Assembly (NCBI RefSeq): GCF_006716465.1
Contig: NZ_VFPB01000003.1
Location: 124,001-188,000 of the forward strand
Reading direction: 5' to 3'
DNA length: 64,000 nt
DNA from: Pseudoxanthomonas sp. 3HH-4
GTDB lineage: Bacteria; Pseudomonadota; Gammaproteobacteria; Xanthomonadales; Xanthomonadaceae
This document shows, one piece after another, positions 9,122-17,302 of this stretch; the stretch's first letter is position 1, and each line of letters begins with the position of its first letter. Both the position numbers and the translations under genes were made by a program. The notes beneath the pieces were generated by a model, which did no database searches, was not told the origin of the DNA, and was given only the letters and a program-made list of their open reading frames with translations.

Positions 9122-9937
9122 TCAGTCTCCGACCGGCGCTAAGGAACCCTCAGAGGATACCGTAAAGCGTGCGACATTCGCTCGCTGGTACGGCGCCAAG
9201 CTCACCGTACTACCGGCATGCTGAACCTCGACCGCCGTGGCATCACCCAGTTTGACGCGCCCCACCTCGCCCTTCGCATACCTGCGTTCTTCGCCCGCCC
9301 GGACGAGCGCATGCTCTACTTTGCGGCCATCGGGATCATTGACCTCGACCCAGCTGTCTCCCTTGAACGTGAGCGTCAGCCAGGATGTCGTCGCACGCGG
9401 AATTGGCGCCATTGAAGCGACATAGGGCGTTGCCTGCGGCCTACCGACCGGGCGGGTGCCTTCCGCCGTGTCTGGCGAATATTGCACGCTCGGGACGATG
9501 TCTAACGATGCCGTCGCAGCATCCGGCGCAGGGCCCGATGCTGGCCGCAAGGCCATCCATACCGGGGTTGCGATGACGAGCGTCAGCACCACGTAAACCG
9601 CGCGCCGCTTGAGGCTCTCGAAGAAGTACTGGAAACGCGGTGTATGACTATGACTGACCAGTTCTGCCGGCTTCGACACCACCGCCTCCGCCTGCTGCAG
9701 GAACGGTTCGACGTCCACCTTCAGCAGGCGGCCATAACTGCGCAGCTGACCGCGCACGAACACTGCCCCGCCCGACTGGTCCCACTGCCCGCCTTCGAGG
9801 GCGTGCAACACCTTCAAGGGCATCTTGAGGCGCTGACTGACCTCCTGCAAAGACAGGCCGGCCTGCTCACGCGCCACCTTCAGCGCCTCGCCGCACCCCT
9901 GCGACGGCGCCACTCCCCCACCTACCGTGTCCATCAT
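9122..9937 (-). CDS. rodZ: cytoskeleton protein RodZ
   Basis: 271 residues. An N-terminal helix-turn-helix domain of the Xre type (about 16-80, with LKVAREQAGLSLQEVSQRLKMP) is followed by a juxtamembrane basic stretch, a single membrane helix (about 113-131) and a periplasmic DUF4115 beta domain at the C-terminus. RodZ links MreB filaments to the cell-wall elongation machinery and helps set rod shape. Its start overlaps the pilF stop by four bases (9934-9937), so it is coupled to pilF. A 61-base gap separates it from yfgM. Confidence 0.92.
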   Translation of the reverse strand: MMDTVGGGVAPSQGCGEALKVAREQAGLSLQEVSQRLKMPLKVLHALEGGQWDQSGGAVFVRGQLRSYGRLLKVDVEPFLQQAEAVVSKPAELVSHSHTPRFQYFFESLKRRAVYVVLTLVIATPVWMALRPASGPAPDAATASLDIVPSVQYSPDTAEGTRPVGRPQATPYVASMAPIPRATTSWLTLTFKGDSWVEVNDPDGRKVEHALVRAGEERRYAKGEVGRVKLGDATAVEVQHAGSTVSLAPYQRANVARFTVSSEGSLAPVGD

Positions 9938-10761
9938 GGCCCTGCATTTCCCCCAGAGTTGACGTCCTGCGCGTCGGGGAACTCCGCCCGAATCCGCTGA
10001 ACATATCGACTGGCAGCGGCCTTGTCGCCGAGTCTATCCTCGATTTGTGATGCGAGTTTCAACACCACGGCACTGGCGGGTCCCGAAGCCAGCCTGCGCT
10101 CGATGAAGGCACGTGCCGACAGGTAGTGCTGCCGGTTGAATTCGAGCTCCGCCATCGCGCCAAGGGCGGTTGTATTGGATGGGTCGCGCGACAGCGCCAG
10201 ACGCAGATCGCGTTCGGCCCGCTCGGTCTGTCCGGTGGCTAGGGCGCAACTGCCGGCATTCGCCATGGCCAACGCTGGCGTCGTGTAGCCAGGCGCCCGC
10301 ACGGCACGGTCGAACCAAACCAGCGATTCGGCCGCCGCCCCGTTACTGCACAACCATGTGCCGTAATTGTTCTGGGCCCCACCCTGTCCGGGCGCCAGCT
10401 CTGCGGCACGCCGATACAGCTGGCCCGCCTCCTGCACCCGCCCGCGCCGATCTTCGATCACCGCCAGGAGCGTTGTTGCATCCACCGAGACGGGATCCAG
10501 TTTCAGAGCAGCGCGCGCATCCTTCTCCGCTGCATCGAGCTCTCCGGCATGCAGACGCTGCGTGGCACGAGCGAGCATCGTCTGCACAGACTGGCGGCGC
10601 TTGACCTCGGGACTGTCCTTGACCGAGTACTCAGGCGCTATCTGCTGCCCGGAGAGATGCTCCATCTTGCCCTTGGGGCGTACAAAGGTCAGGCGGCTGC
10701 AGGCGGTGCCCAGCAGAATGGGGATCAGCAGCAGGCAAAGCGCCTTATGCCGCATCGTCAA
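9934..10761 (-). CDS. pilF: type IV pilus biogenesis/stability lipoprotein PilF (PilW)
   Basis: 275 residues with a lipoprotein signal ending in LGTAC (C21). The mature part is a set of tetratricopeptide repeats, for example [25 protein letters not shown] and [20 protein letters not shown]. PilF is the outer-membrane pilotin that guides the PilQ secretin. The position between rlmN and rodZ is the conserved one. Its start lies within the end of rlmN (17-base overlap). Confidence 0.92.
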   Translation of the reverse strand: MTMRHKALCLLLIPILLGTACSRLTFVRPKGKMEHLSGQQIAPEYSVKDSPEVKRRQSVQTMLARATQRLHAGELDAAEKDARAALKLDPVSVDATTLLAVIEDRRGRVQEAGQLYRRAAELAPGQGGAQNNYGTWLCSNGAAAESLVWFDRAVRAPGYTTPALAMANAGSCALATGQTERAERDLRLALSRDPSNTTALGAMAELEFNRQHYLSARAFIERRLASGPASAVVLKLASQIEDRLGDKAAASRYVQRIRAEFPDAQDVNSGGNAGP

Positions 10762-11968
10762 TGCCCTGTTGCTGCAATTGCCGACGGAACTCAGCCTGCC
10801 GGCGCGTGCGGTCCATGACCTGCCCTTTCAATTGACCGCAGGCCGCATCGATGTCGTCACCGCGCGTGCGGCGGACCATGGTCAGCACCTGCGCGTCGAG
10901 GAGCAACTTCTGGAACGCACGGATTTCTTCTTCCGGCGAACGCTCGTAGCGCGTGCCGGGGAAAGGATTGAACGGAATGAGATTGACCTTGCCGGCATCC
11001 TTCAACTGCGCGGCGTTGCTGAACTTGCGCATCAGCTGGGCCAGCTGGCGCGCATGTTCGGGCTGATCGTTGATGCCCTTCATCAGCGTGTATTCGAAGG
11101 TCACCGAGTCACGCTTCTTGTTGGCGCGCAGGTAGCGCACGCACGACGCCATCAGTTCGGCGATCGGATACTTCTTGTTGAGTGGCACCAGTTGTTCGCG
11201 CAGCGCGTCATTCGGCGCATGCAGCGAGACGGCCAGCGACACATCGGTTTCGGTGGACAGCCGGTCGATCATCGGCACCAGGCCGGACGTAGACAAGGTG
11301 ACGCGCTTGCTGGCCAGGCCGTAGCCAAGATCGTCGCGCATGATGTTCATCGCACGCACGACGTTGTCGAAATTCAGTAGCGGCTCGCCCATGCCCATCA
11401 TCACCACGTTGGTGAGGCGGCGGTTCTGCGCAGGCACGTTGCCCAGGTGGCGCGCCGTCACCCACACCTGGCCGATGATCTCGGCGGTGGTCAGGTTGCG
11501 GTTGAAGCCCTGCGTGGCGGTCGAACAGAACGTGCAGTTGAGGCCACAGCCCACCTGCGACGACACGCACAGCGTGCCGCGGCTCTTGTCGGGGATGTAC
11601 ACGGTTTCGACGGCATTCTTGCCATCGACGCCCATGCCGAGCAGCCACTTGTGGGTGCCGTCGGTGGAGGGCTTGTCGAACACCACCTGCGGAACAACGA
11701 CTTCGGCATGTTCCTGCAGTTTCGCTCGCAGGTTCTTGCCGAGGTCCGTCATCAGCTCGAAGTCGGTGACGTAGCGATGGTGGATCCACTTCATCACCTG
11801 ATGAGCACGGAACTTCTGCTCACCCAGCTTCTCGATGAAGAAATGCTCCAGGCCCTCGCGATCCAGGTCCAGCAGGTTCTGTTTCGCAGGCACGGATGCA
11901 CCGATGGCCACGGACGGTGCGTCCGTGGCCATTTTCAGTTCGATCGGTGGCAGTTCGTGGCTGCTCAT
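10745..11968 (-). CDS. rlmN: dual-specificity RNA methyltransferase RlmN (radical SAM)
   Basis: 407 residues from ATG 11968-11966; longer in-frame extensions run into ndk and are arginine/serine-rich shadow sequence. The radical-SAM cluster motif CxxxCxxC is visible in [17 protein letters not shown]. Other landmarks are the GMGEPLLN segment, [16 protein letters not shown] and the C-terminal segment [17 protein letters not shown], which contains the conserved cysteine. RlmN methylates C2 of A2503 in 23S rRNA and A37 in some tRNAs. The N-terminus is about 30 residues longer than in many homologues. Confidence 0.96.
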   Translation of the reverse strand: MSSHELPPIELKMATDAPSVAIGASVPAKQNLLDLDREGLEHFFIEKLGEQKFRAHQVMKWIHHRYVTDFELMTDLGKNLRAKLQEHAEVVVPQVVFDKPSTDGTHKWLLGMGVDGKNAVETVYIPDKSRGTLCVSSQVGCGLNCTFCSTATQGFNRNLTTAEIIGQVWVTARHLGNVPAQNRRLTNVVMMGMGEPLLNFDNVVRAMNIMRDDLGYGLASKRVTLSTSGLVPMIDRLSTETDVSLAVSLHAPNDALREQLVPLNKKYPIAELMASCVRYLRANKKRDSVTFEYTLMKGINDQPEHARQLAQLMRKFSNAAQLKDAGKVNLIPFNPFPGTRYERSPEEEIRAFQKLLLDAQVLTMVRRTRGDDIDAACGQLKGQVMDRTRRQAEFRRQLQQQGIDDAA

Positions 11969-11978
11969 CACTGTTCGC

Positions 11979-12404
11979 TCAGCGCGAGAACACTTCGGTG
12001 GCCGCGAAGAAGTACGCGATCTCGATGTTCGCGTTCTCGACCGAATCCGAACCGTGCGCGGCATTGGCGTCGATCGAATCGGCGAAGTCGGCACGGATCG
12101 TGCCCGGTGCGGCGTCCTTGGGGTTGGTGGCGCCGAGGATGTCGCGATGCTTCAGCACGGCGTTCTCGCCTTCCAGCACCTGGATCACCACCGGGCCGGA
12201 GATCATGAATTCAACCAGCGCATTGAAGAACGGACGTTCGCGATGCACGGCGTAAAAACCTTCGGCCTCACGGCGCGACAGGTGCTTCATCTTCGAGGCG
12301 ACGATCTTCAGGCCGTTCTTTTCGAAGCGGGCATAGATCTCACCGACGACGTTCTTGGCGACGGCATCGGGCTTGACGATTGACAGGGTGCGCTCCAGCG
12401 CCAT
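11979..12404 (-). CDS. ndk: nucleoside diphosphate kinase
   Basis: 141 residues from ATG 12404-12402, supported by a GGAG ribosome-binding site about nine bases upstream; an extension to 12431 has no such site. [12 protein letters not shown] at the start and [20 protein letters not shown] at the end, containing the phospho-accepting histidine in the HGSDS motif, identify the family. The enzyme transfers phosphate from ATP to NDPs. It is first of the ndk-rlmN-pilF-rodZ cluster. A terminator-like hairpin lies 50-70 bases upstream in its leader. Confidence 0.97.
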   Translation of the reverse strand: MALERTLSIVKPDAVAKNVVGEIYARFEKNGLKIVASKMKHLSRREAEGFYAVHRERPFFNALVEFMISGPVVIQVLEGENAVLKHRDILGATNPKDAAPGTIRADFADSIDANAAHGSDSVENANIEIAYFFAATEVFSR

Positions 12405-12450
12405 GGGGATTTTCTCCGTTGGGCGGGCCACTAAAGACCCAAGATTAACA

Positions 12451-12475
12451 TGAAAAACCCGCGTCGAAACGCGGG
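12451..12475 (-). terminator. terminator-like hairpin in the ndk leader
   Basis: The arms CCCGCGT and ACGCGGG (12458-12475, four-base loop) form a strong stem followed on the minus strand by TTTTT (complement of 12453-12457). No minus-strand gene is seen upstream, because tetR diverges from 12624. The hairpin therefore lies between a possible ndk promoter (minus-strand TAGAAT, complement of 12499-12504) and the ndk start, where it could act as an attenuator or end a very short RNA. Confidence 0.6.
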
Positions 12476-12585
12476 CTTAGACCAGAAAGCGTAGAGAGAT
12501 TCTAACGTATACGGCATCGCGATGCAGCAGGGATGCGGCAAATTGCTGCCCCGCAACATGACAGCGGCAGGAGCACAGCGGAGAA

Positions 12586-12609
12586 TGAATCAAACAAGCG
12601 TTTGATTCA
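12586..12609. promoter_or_regulatory. PsrA-type operator upstream of the fatty-acid regulator gene
   Basis: TGAATCAAAC-AAGC-GTTTGATTCA is a perfect 10+10 base palindrome, 14 bases before the start codon of the TetR gene. Its centre matches the published PsrA recognition pattern (G/C)AAAC-N2-4-GTTT(G/C). It fits autorepression and control of the downstream beta-oxidation genes, relieved by long-chain fatty acids or acyl-CoA. The match is seen in the sequence; the regulation is inferred. Confidence 0.8.
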
Positions 12610-12623
12610 GTCCCGGAGACACC

Positions 12624-13265
12624 ATGGCCAACACCACGCATTTCTCCACCAAGGAGCGCATCCTGGGGGCAGCCGAAGAGCTGTTCGCACAGCATGGATT
12701 CGCCGGCACTTCGCTGCGCCAGGTCACTAGTCGGGCCGACGTGAACATCGCGGCCGTCAACTACCACTTCGGCAGCAAGGAAAACCTGGTCAATGAGGTC
12801 TTCCGGCGCCGCATGGACGACATGACGGCCGCCCGCCTGTCCCTGCTCGAGAAGGCGCTGGCCGACCGCCCGGGCCAGCTGGAACCGATCCTGGCCGCCT
12901 TCGTCGAGCCTGCCCTTGCCCTGGCCCAGGACCGTCACGGCGGCGGCGCCTTCGTCCGGGTCATCGCCCGCGCCTACGCAGAAAAGAACGACGGGCTGCG
13001 CAAGTTCCTGTCCGACCATTACGGTCACGTGCTGCGCGAGTTCGGCAAGGCGATCGCCGCCTGCGTGCCGGGTCTCAGCAAGGAAGAACTCTACTGGCGG
13101 CTGGACTTCTTCTCCGGCGCCCTGACCTACGCCATGGCCGACTTCGGCCTGATCAAGCGCCCCACGGGCGTCACGGAGACGGCGCATCGTGAGCGCGCCG
13201 CCCGCGAACTGATCCGCTTCGCCGAGGCCGGCCTGCGCGCCGACCACGTCAAACAACCCCTGTAA
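12624..13265 (+). CDS. psrA: TetR-family regulator, PsrA-like (fatty-acid responsive)
   Basis: 213 residues. The TetR helix-turn-helix is in the first 50 residues: TKERILGAAEELFAQHGFAGTSLRQVTSRADVNIAAVNYHFGSKENLV. This close match to Pseudomonas PsrA, together with the C-terminal DUF-type ligand domain (LYWRLDFFSGALTYAMADFGLI), suggests the PsrA subfamily. PsrA represses the beta-oxidation genes and itself. The palindromic operator at 12586-12609 and the fadN/fadA pair starting 15 bases after its stop make that role likely here. The gene symbol is by resemblance and context only. Confidence 0.85.
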   Translation: MANTTHFSTKERILGAAEELFAQHGFAGTSLRQVTSRADVNIAAVNYHFGSKENLVNEVFRRRMDDMTAARLSLLEKALADRPGQLEPILAAFVEPALALAQDRHGGGAFVRVIARAYAEKNDGLRKFLSDHYGHVLREFGKAIAACVPGLSKEELYWRLDFFSGALTYAMADFGLIKRPTGVTETAHRERAARELIRFAEAGLRADHVKQPL

Positions 13266-13280
13266 TCGCAAGGATTCCTC

Positions 13281-15653
13281 ATGTCCAACCAACTGCTTGT
13301 ACGCAAGGCGGCCGTCCTGGGCGCCGGTGTGATGGGGGCGCAGATCGCCGCGCACCTGACCAACGCCGGGGTCGACACCGTGCTGTTCGACCTGCCCGCC
13401 AAGGAGGGCCACCCCGACGGCATCGTGCTGAAGGCCATCGCTGGCCTGGCCAAGCTGAGCCCCGCCCCGCTGGCCAGCAAGTCGCTGGCGGAAGCCATCA
13501 CCCCGGCCAACTATGAAACCGGGCTGGAGCACCTGAAGGGCTGCGACCTGATCATCGAAGCCATCGCCGAACGGATGGACTGGAAGCAGGACCTGTACAA
13601 GAAGATCGCGCCGTTCGTGGCCGACCATGCCGTGCTGGCGAGCAACACTTCTGGCTTGGGAATCAACAAGTTGGCAGAAGTTCTTCCGGAACAGCTTCGC
13701 CATCGTTTCTGTGGCGTGCACTTCTTCAACCCGCCGCGTTACATGCATCTGGCTGAACTGATCCCGGCCAAGACCACCGATGCCTCGGTGCTCGAAGGCC
13801 TGGAAGGTTTCCTGACGACCACGCTGGGCAAGGGCGTGGTGTATGCGAAGGACACCCCCAACTTCATCGGCAACCGGATCGGCGTGTTCTCGATCCTGGC
13901 GACCGCGCATCACACGGCCGAGTTCAAGCTGGGCTTCGACGAAGTGGACGCCGTCACCGGTCCGCTGATCGGGCGGCCGAAGTCGGCCACCTACCGCACT
14001 TCCGACGTGGTCGGCCTGGACACCATGGCCCACGTCATCAAGACCATGGGCGATACCCTGCCCGACGACCCGTGGCATGCCTACTTCAAATCGCCGAAGT
14101 GGCTGGAGGCCCTGATCGCCAAGGGCGCGCTGGGCCAGAAGACCGGTGCCGGCATCTTCCGCAAGGTGGGCAAGGACATCGTGGTGCTCGACCTGGCCAA
14201 GCAGGATTACCGTCCGGCCGACCGCGTCGCCGCGCCGGAAGTGGTCGAAATCCTGAAGATCAGGAACCCTGCCGAGAAGTTCGCCAAGCTGCGTGAAAGC
14301 CAGCACCCGCAGGCGCAGTTCCTGTGGGCGGTGTTCCGGGACCTGTTCCACTACAGCGCTTATCACCTGTCCGATATCGCCGACACCGCACGCGACGTCG
14401 ACCTGGCCATCCGCTGGGGCTACGGCTGGTCGCTGGGCCCGTTCGAGACCTGGCAGGCGGCGGGGTGGAAGCAGGTCGCACAATGGATCGCCGACGACAT
14501 CGTCGCCGGCAAGACCATGAGCAGCGCGCCGCTGCCGAACTGGGTGTTCGATGGCCGTGAGGGCGTGCACGCTCCCGAGGGCAGCTACAGCCCCGCGCGC
14601 AATGCGAAGCTGCCGCGCTCGGCCCTGCCCGTCTACCAGCGTCAGCGCTTTCCGGATCCCCTGCTGGGTGAAACCTTCTCCCAGGGCGAGACCGTCTACG
14701 AGAACGACGGCGTGCGCCTGTGGACCGACGGCGACGGCATCGGTGTGGTCAGTTTCAAGACCAAGATGCACACCGTGTCCGACGCCGTGCTGGAAGGCGT
14801 GCAGCAGGCGATCACCATCGCCGAGCAGAAGTTCAAGGGCCTGGTGATCTGGCAGCCGAAGGAGCCCTTCTCGGCCGGCGCCGACCTGGCGGGTGCGCTG
14901 GGCGCGCTGCAGGCCGGCAAGATCGCCGAGTTCGAAGCGATGGTGGCCAACTTCCAGGCGACCAGCCAGGCCATCAAGTACTCGCTGGTGCCGGTCGTGG
15001 CAGCCGTACGTGGCCTCGCCCTGGGCGGTGGCTGCGAGTTCCAGATGCACAGTGCACGCACCGTCGCGCACCTCGAAAGCTACATCGGCCTGGTCGAAGC
15101 GGGCGTCGGCCTGCTGCCGGCCGGTGGTGGCCTGAAGGAACTTGCAGTACGCGCTTCGCAAGCCGCGGGGCCGGGTGGCGATGTGTTCGCCGAGCTGAAG
15201 AAGACCTTCGAGACGATCGCAATGGCCAAGGTCTCCGCCTCCGCCGTTGAGGCCAAGGAACTGGGCCTGATGCGCGCGGGCGACAAGGTCGCCTTCAACG
15301 CCTACGAGCTGCTTCACATCGCCAAGCAGGAAGCGCTGGCGCTGGCCGAGACCGGCTACCGCCCGCCCCTGCCTGCCCGCCGCATCCAGGTGGCCGGCGA
15401 CGTCGGCATCGCCACTTTCAAGATGATGCTGGTCAACATGCTGGAAGGCCGCTTCATCAGCGAGTACGACTACGAGATCGCTGTGCGCATCGCCACCGTG
15501 TTGTGCGGTGGCGAGGTCGATCGCGGCGCCCTGGTCGACGAAGAGTGGCTGCTGAAGCTGGAGCGCAAGCACTTCGTTGAACTGGCCCAGCAGGAAAAGA
15601 CCCAGGCGCGCATTGCGCACATGCTGAAGACCGGCAAGCCCCTGCGTAACTAA
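13281..15653 (+). CDS. fadN: 3-hydroxyacyl-CoA dehydrogenase / enoyl-CoA hydratase, FadN type
   Basis: 790 residues. Unlike E. coli FadB, the NAD-binding dehydrogenase is N-terminal (LGAGVMGAQIAAHLTNAG near residue 13; GVHFFNPPRYMHLAELI near 147) and the crotonase-fold hydratase is C-terminal (FSAGADLAGAL near 533; LALGGGCEFQMHSARTVAH near 577; VEAGVGLLPAGGGLKEL near 608). This order and length match the Bacillus FadN arrangement. It carries out the hydration and NAD-dependent oxidation steps of beta-oxidation. It sits between the PsrA-like regulator and the thiolase gene (24 bases downstream) and is probably cotranscribed with both. Confidence 0.93.
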   Translation: MSNQLLVRKAAVLGAGVMGAQIAAHLTNAGVDTVLFDLPAKEGHPDGIVLKAIAGLAKLSPAPLASKSLAEAITPANYETGLEHLKGCDLIIEAIAERMDWKQDLYKKIAPFVADHAVLASNTSGLGINKLAEVLPEQLRHRFCGVHFFNPPRYMHLAELIPAKTTDASVLEGLEGFLTTTLGKGVVYAKDTPNFIGNRIGVFSILATAHHTAEFKLGFDEVDAVTGPLIGRPKSATYRTSDVVGLDTMAHVIKTMGDTLPDDPWHAYFKSPKWLEALIAKGALGQKTGAGIFRKVGKDIVVLDLAKQDYRPADRVAAPEVVEILKIRNPAEKFAKLRESQHPQAQFLWAVFRDLFHYSAYHLSDIADTARDVDLAIRWGYGWSLGPFETWQAAGWKQVAQWIADDIVAGKTMSSAPLPNWVFDGREGVHAPEGSYSPARNAKLPRSALPVYQRQRFPDPLLGETFSQGETVYENDGVRLWTDGDGIGVVSFKTKMHTVSDAVLEGVQQAITIAEQKFKGLVIWQPKEPFSAGADLAGALGALQAGKIAEFEAMVANFQATSQAIKYSLVPVVAAVRGLALGGGCEFQMHSARTVAHLESYIGLVEAGVGLLPAGGGLKELAVRASQAAGPGGDVFAELKKTFETIAMAKVSASAVEAKELGLMRAGDKVAFNAYELLHIAKQEALALAETGYRPPLPARRIQVAGDVGIATFKMMLVNMLEGRFISEYDYEIAVRIATVLCGGEVDRGALVDEEWLLKLERKHFVELAQQEKTQARIAHMLKTGKPLRN

Positions 15654-15676
15654 GCGACGGACAAGGACACATCGAA

Positions 15677-16882
15677 ATGAGCAAGCAGATCCAAGAAGCC
15701 TACATCGTCGCCGCCACCCGCACGCCGGTTGGCAAGGCGCCGAAGGGCGTATTCCGCAACACCCGTCCGGACGACATGCTGGCGCACGTACTGAAGTCCG
15801 TCGTCGCGCAGGCGCCGGGCATCGACCTCGGCCGCATCGATGACGCCATCATCGGCTGCGCCATGCCCGAGGGCGAGCAAGGCATGAACGTGGCGCGCAT
15901 CGGCCTGCTGCTGGCGGGCCTGCCGAACACGATCGCCGCGCAGACCATCAACCGCTTCTGCTCGTCCGGCCTGCAGGCCGTGGCGATGGCGGCCGACCAG
16001 ATCCGTCTGGGCAACGCCGACCTGATGCTGGCCGGCGGCACCGAGAGCATGAGCATGGTGCCGATGATGGGCAACAAGATCGCCATGGCGCCGAGCGTGT
16101 TCGACAACGACCACGTTGCGATCGCCTACGGCATGGGCATCACCGCCGAGAAGGTGGCCGAGGAATGGAAGATCTCGCGCGAGGACCAGGACGCCTTCGC
16201 AGTCGCCTCGCACCAGAAGGCCCTCGCCGCGCAGGCCGCGGGCGAGTTCAAGGACGAGATCAGTCCCTACGAAGTGATCTCGCGCCAGCCCGACCTGGCC
16301 GGCAACACCGTTCGCCTGAAGAAACTGCTGGTCGAACAGGATGAAGGCCCGCGTGCGGACACGTCGCTGGAAGGCTTGGCCAAGCTGCGGACCGTGTTCC
16401 GCAATCCGCAGTTCGGCGGCACCGTCACTGCCGGTACCTCGTCGCAGATGAGCGATGGCGCCGCCGGCGTGTTGCTGGCGTCGGAGCAGGCGATCAAGGA
16501 TTACGGCCTGACACCGCTGGCCCGTTTCGTCAGCTTCTCGGTCGCCGGCGTGCGTCCTGAAGTGATGGGCATCGGCCCGATCGCCGCGATTCCGAAGGCC
16601 CTGAAGCAGGCCGGCCTGACCAAGGACCAGCTGGACTGGATCGAGCTCAACGAAGCTTTCGCCGCGCAGGCGCTGGCGGTGATCCGCGACAGCGACCTTG
16701 ATCCTTCGAAGATCAATCCCCTGGGCGGCGCCATCGCGCTCGGCCATCCGCTGGGCGCCACCGGTGCGATCCGCACCGCCACCATCGTCCACGGCATGCG
16801 CCGTCGCCAGCAGAAGTACGGCATGGTCACCATGTGCATCGGCACCGGCATGGGTGCGGCGGGCATCTTCGAGTCGCTCTGA
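15677..16882 (+). CDS. fadA: acetyl-CoA acyltransferase (3-ketoacyl-CoA thiolase)
   Basis: 401 residues. The acyl-accepting cysteine lies in NRFCSSGLQAVAMA near residue 95, the catalytic histidine in GGAIALGHPLGATGA near 355, and the deprotonating cysteine in CIGTGMGAAGIF near 387. It performs the thiolytic cleavage that ends each round of beta-oxidation and presumably partners the fadN-type product upstream. A strong hairpin terminator closes the operon at 16904-16934. Confidence 0.95.
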   Translation: MSKQIQEAYIVAATRTPVGKAPKGVFRNTRPDDMLAHVLKSVVAQAPGIDLGRIDDAIIGCAMPEGEQGMNVARIGLLLAGLPNTIAAQTINRFCSSGLQAVAMAADQIRLGNADLMLAGGTESMSMVPMMGNKIAMAPSVFDNDHVAIAYGMGITAEKVAEEWKISREDQDAFAVASHQKALAAQAAGEFKDEISPYEVISRQPDLAGNTVRLKKLLVEQDEGPRADTSLEGLAKLRTVFRNPQFGGTVTAGTSSQMSDGAAGVLLASEQAIKDYGLTPLARFVSFSVAGVRPEVMGIGPIAAIPKALKQAGLTKDQLDWIELNEAFAAQALAVIRDSDLDPSKINPLGGAIALGHPLGATGAIRTATIVHGMRRRQQKYGMVTMCIGTGMGAAGIFESL

Positions 16883-16903
16883 CTGTTTGCCCTTCCGTGT
16901 CGA

Positions 16904-16934
16904 ACGAAAAAGGCGCCCCAAGGCGCCTTTTTCG
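16904..16934. terminator. bidirectional Rho-independent terminator
   Basis: ACGAAAAAGGCGCC-CCAA-GGCGCCTTTTTCGT is a perfect inverted repeat with A- and T-tracts on both sides. It lies between the convergent fadA and csaA-like genes and can serve both. Confidence 0.92.
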
Positions 16935-16952
16935 TCGTTGCGGTGCCTTCAC

Positions 16953-17297
16953 TCACGCCATCCGCGTACCATTCGGCACCGGGCGCTCCACAGTGGTGAT
17001 GACCACGCCGGCGTCTGTGTGGAAGCCGGTCAGCAGGAACTCCGACAGGAATCCGCCGATCTGCTTCGGCGGGAAATTGATGACGCCGACGATCTGCCGC
17101 CCGACCAGATCCTCCGCCGAATAGAGACTGACGATCTGCGCGCTGGTCTTCCTGGTGCCATGCGGCCCGAAGTCCACCCAGAGCTTCCACGCCGGTTTGC
17201 GCGCCTGCGGTAAGGCCTCGACCTTCATCACCGTCCCCACGCATAACGCGACCCGTTCGAAGTCGGACCATTGGATGACGTCTTGCGTTGCCGTCAT
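16953..17297 (-). CDS. tRNA-binding domain protein (CsaA-like)
   Basis: 114 residues from ATG 17297-17295, chosen because an AGGTGA ribosome-binding site lies just upstream; a GTG at 17306 overlapping the previous stop is the alternative. The whole protein is a single OB-fold tRNA-binding domain (FERVALCVGTVMKVEALPQARKPAW; QIVGVINFPPKQIGGFLSEFLLTGF) as in CsaA and the C-terminus of MetRS. CsaA has been described as a secretion-related chaperone and tRNA binder; the cellular role here is uncertain. It directly follows the FAD oxidoreductase gene (six-base gap). Confidence 0.88.
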   Translation of the reverse strand: MTATQDVIQWSDFERVALCVGTVMKVEALPQARKPAWKLWVDFGPHGTRKTSAQIVSLYSAEDLVGRQIVGVINFPPKQIGGFLSEFLLTGFHTDAGVVITTVERPVPNGTRMA

Positions 17298-17302
17298 GTC
17301 GG

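Noticed and set aside
12477-15620. Very long open frame on the minus strand (over 1000 codons) across the fatty-acid operon
   Set aside because: It is the antisense of psrA, fadN and their flanks. The protein is His/Gln/Asp-rich in the way typical of shadow frames in high-GC DNA, while the plus-strand frames have clear enzyme motifs.
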